A stretch of DNA of 64,000 nt from NCBI GenBank assembly GCA_024235415.1, contig JACKML010000006.1:62001-126000 (forward strand), written 5' to 3'. A program made the position numbers and the translations under genes. This document shows, one piece after another, positions 17,919-26,806 of the stretch. Every line of letters starts with the position of its first letter. The stretch's first letter is position 1. Under the pieces are notes generated by a model. It did not search any database. It was given only the letters and a program-made list of their open reading frames with translations, and was not told where the DNA came from. Origin of the DNA: Chromatiaceae bacterium (lineage in GTDB: Bacteria; Pseudomonadota; Gammaproteobacteria; Chromatiales; Chromatiaceae).

Positions 17919-18359
17919 GTGCTCCATTCCAGACCGACTTCCATCGTCCGGCGCCTCGGTTGCGCGCTGGTCGCGCTCCTTTGCGTGTTTCCGGCTTACG
18001 CGGACCCGGTTCTTATTGCGCATCCCGCCGTTGGCATGCGCGAGGTCTCACTCAATTCCACGCGACTGATATTCAGTATGCAGCTGGGGCAATGGCCCGA
18101 CGGCGGGCCTGTGCGCGTTTATGTCCTGCCTGACGACAGCCCGGTCCACCGCACCTTTGCCAAAGATCTTCTGAGCCTGTATCCGAGACAGTTGCGGCGG
18201 GTGTGGGACCGCCAGCTTTACTCCGGCACCGGCCAGGCCCCCGAGCCGGTCGGTGATCCAGTCGAGATGCGCCAGAGAGTGGCGAATACCCCAGGCGCCA
18301 TTGGCTATCTGCCAAGCGAGATGATCGATGACACGGTACAAGTACTCAGCATCCGCTAA
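17919..18359 (+). CDS. Exported phosphate/phosphonate-type substrate-binding-like protein
   Basis: A small exported protein (146 aa from a GTG) with a signal peptide ending near FPAYA. It resembles the short PstS-like periplasmic binding proteins found beside sensor proteins. The mature part has NSTRLIFSMQLGQWPDGGPVRV, KDLLSL and a late PGAIGYLPSEM motif characteristic of this fold. It is too short for a full two-lobed transporter component, and no ABC genes accompany it. Its 3' end overlaps the porin gene by 32 nt. A sensory or ligand-presenting role for the downstream GGDEF-EAL protein is inferred. The exact start is uncertain. Confidence 0.7.
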   Translation: MLHSRPTSIVRRLGCALVALLCVFPAYADPVLIAHPAVGMREVSLNSTRLIFSMQLGQWPDGGPVRVYVLPDDSPVHRTFAKDLLSLYPRQLRRVWDRQLYSGTGQAPEPVGDPVEMRQRVANTPGAIGYLPSEMIDDTVQVLSIR

Positions 18360-19557
18360 ACGCCGGATGGCGGCCTGCCTGCAAGGCGGCATTGCCGCGC
18401 TGTTGGCACTGGCGTCGGCGGTCCTGCACGCAGATGACTGGACGGACGATGTCCAGGTCCATGGCTTCCTGTCGCAGGGCTTCATAAAGACCACTGACAA
18501 CCGCTTCTTTGGCGACAGCGATGACGGCAGTACCGAGTTCACCGAGTTGGGCGTCAACGCATCGTTCAGGGCCACGCCCTCGGTGTTGCTGTCCGGGCAG
18601 CTGCTATCGCGCCGCGCGGGCGATATGTATGACGGGTCGCCCGTAATCGACTACGCACTGGTCGACTGGACGATCTCGAATACCCCGAAAGGCGCGTACG
18701 GTGTAATGGTCGGTCGGTCGAAAAATCCGCTCGGTCTGTACAACGACACGCGGGACGTGGCCTTCACCCGACCGAGCATCTTTCTCCCGCAACAGGTCTA
18801 TTTCGACCAGGTGCGGAATCTGATCCTGTCGGCCGATGGTCTGCAGTTCTACGGACGTGTGCACGACGAACACGGTACCTTCTCGCTGAACCTTGGCGCC
18901 GGCAGCAGCCCGGTCGATGAAAATGTCGAGATCTCGTTCCTTGGTACGGATTTTGGTGGTGAACTGGAATCCGGAGATCCTGCCTTTATCGCACGTGGCG
19001 AGTATGAGACACGTGATGGTGCATGGCGCCTCTCGCTCAGTGCCGCCAAGGTCAATTTAGCGTTCGACGCGGCCCCGTCGGACCCCATCGGTAGCGGTGA
19101 AATTGACCTCCTGTACTGGATCGCCTCTGTGCAATACACAGCCGAGCGCTGGAGTCTGACTGCCGAATACATGGAAGAACCGGTCGAATTCAATGGCTTC
19201 GGCCCGTTGGTCGACAATCGGGACAGCACCGTCCAGGGTTACTACCTGCAGGGCAGTTACCTGTTGCGCGACGATCTGGAATGGGTGGTGAGATACAGCG
19301 AGGGATACACTGACAAGGACGACCGCGACGGGACGCAACAGTCTGCGGCCACAGGTGGCCTTGTGCCGCCGTATGCCTTTTTCCAGAAAGACTGGATGAT
19401 TGGCCTGCGCTGGGATGTCACGCCGAGCTTCATGCTGCGTGCAGAGTACCAGTGGGCCGACGGCACCTGGACCTTGCCACGACGCGAAAACCCGGTGCCA
19501 TCCGCGACGGTAAAGGACTGGGAAATGTTTTCATTGCTGGCGTCGTACCGTTTCTGA
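18328..19557 (+). CDS. Outer-membrane porin-like beta-barrel protein
   Basis: The 409-residue protein has a signal peptide (about 1-35, cleaving near VLHA) and the pattern of a beta-barrel: alternating amphipathic strands, many aromatic and glycine residues, and a C-terminal SYRF ending in phenylalanine. It starts inside the preceding binding-protein gene, and the GGDEF-EAL gene follows after 13 nt, so the three form one unit. I infer passage of a small anion or organic solute. The substrate is not evident. Confidence 0.75.
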   Translation: MTRYKYSASAKRRMAACLQGGIAALLALASAVLHADDWTDDVQVHGFLSQGFIKTTDNRFFGDSDDGSTEFTELGVNASFRATPSVLLSGQLLSRRAGDMYDGSPVIDYALVDWTISNTPKGAYGVMVGRSKNPLGLYNDTRDVAFTRPSIFLPQQVYFDQVRNLILSADGLQFYGRVHDEHGTFSLNLGAGSSPVDENVEISFLGTDFGGELESGDPAFIARGEYETRDGAWRLSLSAAKVNLAFDAAPSDPIGSGEIDLLYWIASVQYTAERWSLTAEYMEEPVEFNGFGPLVDNRDSTVQGYYLQGSYLLRDDLEWVVRYSEGYTDKDDRDGTQQSAATGGLVPPYAFFQKDWMIGLRWDVTPSFMLRAEYQWADGTWTLPRRENPVPSATVKDWEMFSLLASYRF

Positions 19558-19570
19558 AAACGGATCCAGG

Positions 19571-22006
19571 ATGATGGACGAAAATCAGAAAGGTTCGAAA
19601 GAATCGCCCCGTTTCATCAGTCTCAAATGGAAGGTTGGCCTGATCGTCAGCCTGGTCCTGATCGTCGTCAACTCGCTGATTACCCTGGTGGCCTACCGTC
19701 AGTCGAACCTGCAGTTCAATGAGCAGAAGCTGGATCTCCTGCATCAGCAGCAGCGCATGATCTCCGGCTTGCTGCAGCGAGACTACGAACAGTTGACCAG
19801 TTTTGCCGGCTTCATTCCGCTGCTCGACAGTGGACAGGGTGGTGGCGAAAGCGCGGCCTATTTGCGCGCGATCCTGGACCGTCACAGCGCGATGCTGAGC
19901 CTGGAGTGGGGGATCGAGTCGCTATCGTTCTTCGATGCCGACGGTGGGATGCGTGACAGCATGGGCGCGCAGCCGGAAATCGAAAATCACCGACAGTTGG
20001 CGTTACAGGCGTTGACCAGCGATGCACCGGTGGGACGCATGGACTGCCTGGATGACTGTGTGCTGACGCTCGCCGTGCCGCAGCTGGAGGGGGCACTGCG
20101 AGGTGGTGTCCTGGTGATCAGTCGTTCGGTCGCAGACGGTGTCCTGGAGTTTCAACGTCTGACTGGATCCGAGGTGGCAGTCCTGGTGGCCCGCGAGCGG
20201 CGCGCTGAGGAAGACGGATTTTCCGGGCAGCGTTTCCTGGCGGACTGGGGCGTGGTCGTGCCGGCACTCAGCAACCCGGACCTCACGTTCGGGGTGCTGG
20301 GCGCGCTGCAGGATCGTTATGCATTCACCGACATGGTTGACGAGGCAGTGTTCGTCGAGCATCGGCAGCAGTGGTTCGCCTGCCTGCTGGGGCGAGACAA
20401 GGCCGCGGGTGTCGACACTTCCTTTCTCGTGATGAGTCCGGTGACCGACGACCTCGCGCAACTGGCCCGGGCGAATCAGGTGATTCTGGCCGGCGGCATC
20501 GTCGGCCTGCTGGTCACGGGCTTCATCCTCCTGATGTTTCTGCGCAAGCCGATGCACCGCATCCGTCAATTGGCGACAGCGTTGCCAGATCTCGGGCGCA
20601 GCAACTTCGCCGCGTTGCGCAATGCGCTGCCGCTGCGCCGCCGCGGCATCGCCAGCGACGAGATCGACATCGTGGTTGATTCCGTGGAGCGTCTGTCCGA
20701 CGACCTTGAGAGTGCGCTCACGGCACGCACCGAGGCGGAGCAGAACCTGATGTGGCTGGCAGACCACGATCCGCTGACGAACCTGTTCAACCGCCGCCGT
20801 TTCCAGGAAGTGTTCGATCGCATCCTCGCACTGAGCGTGCGCTACCAGCGAACCGGTGCCTTGTTGTTCCTCGATCTCGACCAGTTCAAATATGTCAACG
20901 ACCTCAGCGGTCACCAGGCCGGCGATGCATTGTTGCTGCTGGTGGCGAGCAGTCTGCGCGACGCCGTGCGGCATTCCGATGTCCTGGCGCGCCTCGGTGG
21001 CGATGAATTTGCCCTGGTACTGCCCGAGGCCAAGGCCGAAGAAGCGGTATACATGGCCAACAAACTGCAGCATGAGTTGCGACAGGTTGAGTTCGCAGCG
21101 CATGGACGCGAGCACAAGGTCAGCTGCAGCATCGGGATAACCATGTTTCCGGATCATGGCAATGACCTGAACGACCTGCTGGCGAATGCCGACATGGCGA
21201 TGTACCAGGCCAAGGAAGCGGGCAGTGGCCGTTGGCACATGTTTTCACCGGATGAGCAGGCCAAGGAACTCCTCGCCTCGCGCGCGAAATGGCGCGAGCG
21301 CATCAGCCAGGCCCTGATCGACGACGCATTCGAGCTGCATTTCCAGCCCATTTTCGATATCCGGCGACAAAAGGTGACGCGTTACGAAACGCTGGTACGC
21401 ATGCGCGACAATGCGGGTCAGCTGGTGTTTCCGGACAACTTCATCCCGGTCGCCGAGCAATCGGGTCAGATTCACGAGATAGACCGCTGGGTTATCCGCA
21501 GGGTGATCGACCGGGTCAGGCAAAGCCCCGGTCTGTCGCTGTCGGTGAACCTTTCAGGGCGGGTCCTGGACGATCCCTCGCTGCTGGCATGGTTCCACCA
21601 GCAGTTACAGGACAGCCGCATCGATCCGTCTGATTTGATCGTCGAGATCACTGAGACCGCTGCGGTGGCCAACGTGCAGGATGCCATTGCCTTCATGCGC
21701 GAGATCAAGGCCCTGGGTTGCCGGTTTGCACTCGACGACTTCGGCAGTGGGTTCTCTTCATTTGCCTATCTCAAGCAGTTGCCGGTCGATATCGTGAAGA
21801 TCGATGGCGCCTTCATCCAGAATCTGGCCACCAGTGCTGACGACCAGTTGTTCGTGAAGGCATTGACCGATGTGGCCAAGGGCCTCGGCAAGGTCACGGT
21901 AGCCGAGTTCGTCGAGAACGCAGAGACGCTGGCGCTGCTCGAGGCATTCGGCGTCGATTTCGCCCAGGGTTACCACATCGGACGGCCCTCGCCACGCCTG
22001 CTATAG
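19571..22006 (+). CDS. Membrane GGDEF-EAL cyclic-di-GMP signalling protein
   Basis: An 811-residue inner-membrane protein: helix 1 (about 20-42), a periplasmic sensor of about 255 residues, helix 2 (about 302-323), a HAMP-like linker, and a GGDEF domain with intact GGDEF at 476-480. The C-terminal EAL-type domain has ETL in place of EAL (about 605). It retains DDFGSG, VKIDG and AEFVE metal/catalytic motifs, so phosphodiesterase activity is possible but not certain. Being third in a binding protein-porin-GGDEF/EAL unit, it probably reports occupancy of the exported binding protein to the c-di-GMP pool. Confidence 0.9.
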   Translation: MMDENQKGSKESPRFISLKWKVGLIVSLVLIVVNSLITLVAYRQSNLQFNEQKLDLLHQQQRMISGLLQRDYEQLTSFAGFIPLLDSGQGGGESAAYLRAILDRHSAMLSLEWGIESLSFFDADGGMRDSMGAQPEIENHRQLALQALTSDAPVGRMDCLDDCVLTLAVPQLEGALRGGVLVISRSVADGVLEFQRLTGSEVAVLVARERRAEEDGFSGQRFLADWGVVVPALSNPDLTFGVLGALQDRYAFTDMVDEAVFVEHRQQWFACLLGRDKAAGVDTSFLVMSPVTDDLAQLARANQVILAGGIVGLLVTGFILLMFLRKPMHRIRQLATALPDLGRSNFAALRNALPLRRRGIASDEIDIVVDSVERLSDDLESALTARTEAEQNLMWLADHDPLTNLFNRRRFQEVFDRILALSVRYQRTGALLFLDLDQFKYVNDLSGHQAGDALLLLVASSLRDAVRHSDVLARLGGDEFALVLPEAKAEEAVYMANKLQHELRQVEFAAHGREHKVSCSIGITMFPDHGNDLNDLLANADMAMYQAKEAGSGRWHMFSPDEQAKELLASRAKWRERISQALIDDAFELHFQPIFDIRRQKVTRYETLVRMRDNAGQLVFPDNFIPVAEQSGQIHEIDRWVIRRVIDRVRQSPGLSLSVNLSGRVLDDPSLLAWFHQQLQDSRIDPSDLIVEITETAAVANVQDAIAFMREIKALGCRFALDDFGSGFSSFAYLKQLPVDIVKIDGAFIQNLATSADDQLFVKALTDVAKGLGKVTVAEFVENAETLALLEAFGVDFAQGYHIGRPSPRLL

Positions 22007-22034
22007 GCGTGCGTGCGGTTGAATCGGGTTCGGT

Positions 22035-22071
22035 GCAACCGGTTGCCTCGAAGGGACAAACACCTTAGTTT
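22035..22071 (+). promoter_or_regulatory. Candidate promoter with palindrome
   Basis: A perfect 12-bp palindrome, GCAACCGGTTGC (22035-22046), overlaps a TTGCCT -35-like hexamer (22043-22048). A TAGTTT -10-like hexamer lies 17 nt further on (22066-22071). The arrangement would fit a repressor site over a promoter for the secreted protein at 22133. No cognate regulator is evident. Confidence 0.35.
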
Positions 22072-22132
22072 CCGCAGTTCAGACCCTGCCGCAGGCCGAC
22101 TGCGCGGGAATCAATGAACGAGGAGTTTTCAG

Positions 22133-22963
22133 ATGATCAGGACCATGCTCATCAGCCTGCTTGCCGCGGGCATGTTTTCCGTCGCGCAGGCCGCGGTGCT
22201 CGTTACCGCAGACAATGCGGGCGAGGCCAGCGAGCAGTACTTCGACCGGGGGGCATTCGTGCTTGTCCAGGGTGGGCAGCCGGCATTCGGTGTCGACCGT
22301 GCCGGTAACTGCTGGTTTGTTGCCGATGGCCGATTGGTGATCGACCCCTGTGAGCAGATGTTTGCTGCCATGAGCGGTATGCGTGACCAGGCGATGGCGG
22401 GCCTGGACCCGCAGCAGCGCGCGATGATGGAGCAGATGATGGCCATGCGGCAGCCTGCACAGCCGCCGGCGGTGACCAGTTCAGGCAGCCGGACGATCGC
22501 CGGGTACAGCGCTCAGTGCAGCGCGATAGGGGGCAGTCGCGAGGTATGCGTCAGCGAGAAGCTGCTGCAAGAGGTCAAAGCGGAAATGGGTGACGGCCGC
22601 TTCATCGAGATGTTCAAACGCTTTGGCGAGTCGATGGAAAAGATGGCCGGTGAAGACCCCGAGGCGAAGGCCGTGGCGGCACTGCTCGAGCGGGGCTACC
22701 CGATGCTCGACATGCAGAAGGTGTCTGCAATTCCCGGCATCGATCCCGCAATGCTGCAGTTCGTGCCTGAGGCACAGCGTGCGCAGATCATGCAGCAGCT
22801 CGGCGGTACCTCGGGGCAGCAGACACAGGGCACCGTGGTGACCCGGGTGGAGCGCAACGCAACCATGCCCGATTTCGACCTGTCCCGCCTGCCACGCGTC
22901 GGCTTCACGGAGTTCATGCAACAGAGCATGGCGCAGATGGGTCAGATGCCGCGCACGAGGTGA
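22133..22963 (+). CDS. Secreted methionine/glutamine-rich protein of unknown function
   Basis: I do not recognise this 276-residue protein. A signal peptide covers about residues 1-20 (cleaving after AQA). The first mature part has two cysteines (NCWF, DPCEQ). A central Met/Gln-rich stretch (about 80-110, MMEQMMAMRQ) precedes a second cysteine pair (QCSAIGGSREVC), and the C-terminus is again Met/Gln-rich. A GAGGAG ribosome site lies 7 nt before the ATG. It appears monocistronic. Methionine-rich exported proteins sometimes bind copper(I), but no such role is shown here. Confidence 0.7.
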   Translation: MIRTMLISLLAAGMFSVAQAAVLVTADNAGEASEQYFDRGAFVLVQGGQPAFGVDRAGNCWFVADGRLVIDPCEQMFAAMSGMRDQAMAGLDPQQRAMMEQMMAMRQPAQPPAVTSSGSRTIAGYSAQCSAIGGSREVCVSEKLLQEVKAEMGDGRFIEMFKRFGESMEKMAGEDPEAKAVAALLERGYPMLDMQKVSAIPGIDPAMLQFVPEAQRAQIMQQLGGTSGQQTQGTVVTRVERNATMPDFDLSRLPRVGFTEFMQQSMAQMGQMPRTR

Positions 22964-23051
22964 TGGCTCGCGAACGGGCCATCGGGGCGACCGGTGGACG
23001 GTCTGGCCTGCGTGTGCAGGCCTTTGTGCTCACAGCGGACGGGTCTGGTAA

Positions 23052-25325
23052 ATGCAGTATTCACAGGTGCCTGTCGTCAAGGACGTGGTTCTGGTCGGTG
23101 GTGGTCATGCGCACGTTGCGGTACTGCGCCGCTTCGGCATGGATCCGCTGCCGGGTGTCCGCCTGACCCTGATCACGCGCGACGTCCACACCCCGTACTC
23201 AGGGATGCTTCCGGGTCTGGTCGCCGGTCACTACCGCTACGACGACTGTCATATCGATCTGGGGCCGCTGGCACGTTTTGCCGGTGCACGCCTCTACCAC
23301 GCCACGGCGCAGGGGCTGGACCTCGACAAGCGGCAGGTGTTGGTTGACGGGCGTCCGGCGGTCGATTTCGACCTGTTGTCGATCAACATCGGGTCGCGCC
23401 CGCGTATGGCAGACGTGCAGGGCACGTTGGCGCATACGATGCCGGTCAAGCCCATCGACACCTGGCTGCAGCGTTGGCAGGACCTGCAGCAGCGCGTGCT
23501 CGGCAGCGCCGGTATTTTCCGTATCTGTGTCGTCGGCGGCGGGGCGGGCGGAGTGGAGATGGCGCTGTCCATGCAGTACCGGCTGCGCAGCCTACTGGCC
23601 GCACGGGGCAGTGACCCGGGAAGGCTGCAGATCGAGCTGCTCCACGATGGCGAGAGTCTGCTGGAGAACCACAATCCTGGTGTGCGCCGGCGCTTCGAAC
23701 GCGTGTTGCGGCAACGCGGGATCACCTTGCTGTGTGGACACCCGGTGGTGGCGGTCAGCGCCAACCAGGTGCATGTCGCCGGGCGTCCGGCAAGAGACGT
23801 GGATGCGGTGATATGGACCACCGAGGCTGCGGCGGCGGATTGGCCGGGTGCAGCGGGATTGGCGGTCGATGGCAAAGGGTTCATTCGCGTCAACGCCTTT
23901 CTGCAGTCGCAGTCGCATCCGGAGGTGTTTGCGGTGGGTGATGTGGCGTCCCTGCCGGACGCGCGGCCGAAGTCCGGAGTGTTCGCGGTGCGCCAGGGTG
24001 CGGTGCTTGCAGAGAATCTGCGACGAGCCTGCAGCGGTCGTCCGTTGCGGCGCTACCGGCCACAGCGCCGGTTTCTCGGGCTGATCAGCACCGGTGACCG
24101 GTATGCGATTGCGTCACGTGGTGGCTGGTCCGCCCAGGGGGAATGGCTGTGGACCCTGAAGGACTGGATCGATCGCCGCTTCATGCAGCGTTTCAACACC
24201 CTTCCTGAGCGCATGCCAGGGCCGGCTGTGCAGGTGGCACCTGGCGTGGCCGATCGCCAGACCCTCGAGCAGCTGTCGGCCAACGCGATACGTTGCGGCG
24301 GTTGTGGCGCCAAGGTCGGCAGCACGGTACTCGGTCGCGTGGTTGCGCGCCTGCCAGTGCAACGTGGCGACGGCGTGATGCTCGGTCTGGACGCACCCGA
24401 CGATGCCGCAGTACTGGAGGTACCGGACGGTAAGCTCCTGGTGCAGAGCGTCGATTATTTTCGGGCGTTCGTCGATGATCCCTACCTGTTCGGCAGGATC
24501 GCGGCCAACCATGCCCTGGGTGACTTGTACGCCATGGGGGCACAGGCGCACTCAGCGTTGGCAATCGCCAGCGTGCCTTTTGGGCGCGAGCAGATCGTCG
24601 AACAGACGCTGTTCGAATTGATGAGTGGGGCTGTGGAAGTGATCGGTGATGCCGGCGCTGTGCTGGCCGGCGGGCATTCCAGCGAGGGTGCCGAGCTGGC
24701 ATTCGGTCTTGCCGTAAACGGTTTCGTCGATCCGTCGAAGCTGTTGCGCAAGAGCGGTCTGCGGGTGGGCGATGCACTGGTCCTGACCAAGCCGATCGGT
24801 ACCGGCACCCTGCTGGCGGCCGATATGCGGGGGCGCGCCAAAGGGCGCTGGATCGACGGCGCGGTGGCGTCGATGCTGTTGTCCAACCGGGCGGCCGCCG
24901 ATTGCCTGCAGCGGTTTGGTGCAAAAGCGTGCACCGACGTGACCGGGTTCGGCCTGCTCGGTCACCTGCTGGAGATGGCACGCGCCAGCCAGGTCGATGT
25001 GCAGTTGTACATCGACGACCTGCCACTGCTCGATGGCGCTGCTGCCACGATCAAGTCAGGGATTGTGTCATCGCTGCAAGCGGAAAATCTGCGCCTGCGT
25101 CGCGCGGTGCGCGACCTGGGGGACGCCGGACGGCACCCTCACTATGCGTTGTTGTTCGACCCGCAGACGGCCGGTGGCCTGCTCGCCGGTATTGCTGCGG
25201 ATCGTGCGGCAGACTGCATCGCCGCGCTGCGTGAAATCGGTTACGCCGGCGCAGTGGTGGTCGGTAACGTAATGCCGGCAGCGGGTGCGGAGGCATCGGT
25301 CAGTGTTGCGACCGGTCGGACGTGA
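23052..25325 (+). CDS. selD: FAD-dependent NADH dehydrogenase-like domain fused to selenide, water dikinase
   Basis: The N-terminal part (about residues 1-370) is a pyridine-nucleotide/FAD oxidoreductase with VVLVGGGHAHVAVLR at the FAD end. A second dinucleotide motif, VVGGGAGGVEMALSM, lies near 160-175, and the C-terminal FAD motif FAVGDVASLPD near 295. From about residue 405 the chain is SelD, which makes selenophosphate from selenide and ATP. The catalytic Cys and Lys are kept in GGCGAKVGS (about 415-423), with Cys rather than selenocysteine. Fused forms are known in some bacteria. selA, selB and selC are not in this window. Confidence 0.92.
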   Translation: MQYSQVPVVKDVVLVGGGHAHVAVLRRFGMDPLPGVRLTLITRDVHTPYSGMLPGLVAGHYRYDDCHIDLGPLARFAGARLYHATAQGLDLDKRQVLVDGRPAVDFDLLSINIGSRPRMADVQGTLAHTMPVKPIDTWLQRWQDLQQRVLGSAGIFRICVVGGGAGGVEMALSMQYRLRSLLAARGSDPGRLQIELLHDGESLLENHNPGVRRRFERVLRQRGITLLCGHPVVAVSANQVHVAGRPARDVDAVIWTTEAAAADWPGAAGLAVDGKGFIRVNAFLQSQSHPEVFAVGDVASLPDARPKSGVFAVRQGAVLAENLRRACSGRPLRRYRPQRRFLGLISTGDRYAIASRGGWSAQGEWLWTLKDWIDRRFMQRFNTLPERMPGPAVQVAPGVADRQTLEQLSANAIRCGGCGAKVGSTVLGRVVARLPVQRGDGVMLGLDAPDDAAVLEVPDGKLLVQSVDYFRAFVDDPYLFGRIAANHALGDLYAMGAQAHSALAIASVPFGREQIVEQTLFELMSGAVEVIGDAGAVLAGGHSSEGAELAFGLAVNGFVDPSKLLRKSGLRVGDALVLTKPIGTGTLLAADMRGRAKGRWIDGAVASMLLSNRAAADCLQRFGAKACTDVTGFGLLGHLLEMARASQVDVQLYIDDLPLLDGAAATIKSGIVSSLQAENLRLRRAVRDLGDAGRHPHYALLFDPQTAGGLLAGIAADRAADCIAALREIGYAGAVVVGNVMPAAGAEASVSVATGRT

Positions 25326-25475
25326 GCCTGTCGAACCGGAGTGAAGCCCGAACAGCACAGCGAGGGCCACGCGATTCCGGCCCTTTTTCCGCCGGTTCGC
25401 CACAAGACAGGTGCAGTGTTCGCACAGGCATGCATGTGGGCCTAAATTCCTGCCGTGTGGTGCCGATACAGGGGC

Positions 25476-26723
25476 ATGGCAATATCTACCAACGAAGCAT
25501 TGCATAGGATTTCGATGCTCGCCGACCTGCTGCCGTGGCAGTTTGAAGCGGTCGCGGAGGCTGTTGAACCTGTCGAGGCCAGAAAAGGGACACTCATCGT
25601 CGAGCGTGGCAGCGACGACGGTTACACCTATTTTCTGAGTGAAGGCGAGGTCTCCCTGGAGGCTGCCGACGGCGTCACGACCACGGTCGATTCAAGCCCG
25701 GAAACCCTGCGCACGCCGGTGGCGAACCTGCGGCCGCGGATCCTTGGTGTGACGGCCCTGAGTCGGGTGCGGGGACTGCGCATTCCCGATATCGTCCTGA
25801 TGGCCGCGGGCTGCAACGGCAAGAGCCTGAAACAGGGGCTGATCACCGATGAGGATGAGGACGATGCCGAGCGGCGAGAGGCCGAGTCGCGGCTGAGCTT
25901 TCAGATCTATCGTGACCTCAAGAGCAACAAGGCGATACTGCCGAGTCTGCCTGATCTTGCGTTACGCATCCGGCGCGCGATCGAAGACGACGTCAGCGAT
26001 GCGCGAACCGTCGCGCGCCTGGTCGAATCCGATCCGTCGATGGCGGCGAAGATCCTCAAGGCGGCCAACAGTGCGATGTATGGTGGCATGGCGACGGCGG
26101 AGACCTGTTCCGCGGCGGTCGTGCGTCTCGGCATGCAGACCACCAAGCAGCTGGTCCTGACCTTCGCACTCAAAGAAGTCTTCCAGACCAAGAATCCGAT
26201 GGTCCGCAACCGCATGCAGGTGCTGTGGAAGCACAGCTCGCAGATCGCGGCGCTGTGCTTCGTGCTGGCACGTGAGATCAAGGGCATGCAGGCCGAAGAG
26301 GCACTGCTGATCGGCCTGCTGCACGACGTCGGCGCGATCGCCATCCTCAACTACATCGAAAAATATCCGGACCTGGGGGCAGATGAAGACGGCCTGGAAG
26401 AGACCATATCGCGCATGCGCGGGGAACTGGGGGCGATGATCCTGCGCAACTGGATGTTGCCCGCGCCCGTGGTGGCGGGTGCGCGTGACGCCGAGTACTG
26501 GCTGCGGCAGCACCAGGGCCCGGCGGATTTCACCGATCTCCTGGTGGTGGCCCAGGTCCACGAATGTCTGCGCAAGGACCAGCTGAATGGACTGCCGCCG
26601 CTGGAAAAGATCTCGGCGTTCAAACGTGTTCTCGGTGAGGATGCGACGCCGGAGAGGAGTCTGCAGATCCTGCACGACGCCAAGTCCCAGGCCGATGAGA
26701 TGCGCAGCGTATTGCGCGCCTGA
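25476..26723 (+). CDS. HDOD-domain signalling protein with N-terminal cyclic-nucleotide-binding-like region
   Basis: A 415-residue cytosolic protein. The first 130 residues resemble the beta-roll of cNMP-binding proteins (KGTLIVERGSDDGYTYFLSEGEVSLE). An HDOD domain spans about 150-350: LPSLPDLALRIRRAI, ANSAMYGG, and LLIGLLHDVGAI, which retains an HD pair. HDOD proteins usually act as phospho-signalling or second-messenger adaptors rather than enzymes. I chose the ATG at 25476 because an upstream start adds only MWCRYRG. Two HDOD paralogues lie convergently just downstream. Confidence 0.85.
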   Translation: MAISTNEALHRISMLADLLPWQFEAVAEAVEPVEARKGTLIVERGSDDGYTYFLSEGEVSLEAADGVTTTVDSSPETLRTPVANLRPRILGVTALSRVRGLRIPDIVLMAAGCNGKSLKQGLITDEDEDDAERREAESRLSFQIYRDLKSNKAILPSLPDLALRIRRAIEDDVSDARTVARLVESDPSMAAKILKAANSAMYGGMATAETCSAAVVRLGMQTTKQLVLTFALKEVFQTKNPMVRNRMQVLWKHSSQIAALCFVLAREIKGMQAEEALLIGLLHDVGAIAILNYIEKYPDLGADEDGLEETISRMRGELGAMILRNWMLPAPVVAGARDAEYWLRQHQGPADFTDLLVVAQVHECLRKDQLNGLPPLEKISAFKRVLGEDATPERSLQILHDAKSQADEMRSVLRA

Positions 26724-26775
26724 CAATGCTGCGTGCCCGGGCAGCCGAGCCGCGTCGGCAATACTGCTGCCGGCC

Positions 26776-26791
26776 AACCCGCGCTCGGGTT
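26776..26791. terminator. Short hairpin between convergent HDOD genes
   Basis: AACCCG and CGGGTT form a perfect 6-bp stem around a 4-nt loop in the 83-nt gap between convergent genes. There is no T-run on either side, so an intrinsic terminator is possible but weakly supported. Confidence 0.3.
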
Positions 26792-26806
26792 CCAGGCGGA
26801 ACGGGG

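Noticed and set aside
20003..21238. 411-codon minus-strand frame inside the GGDEF-EAL gene
   Set aside because: Its His/Gln-rich composition is that of a codon-shadow, and the sense strand encodes intact GGDEF and EAL-type motifs.
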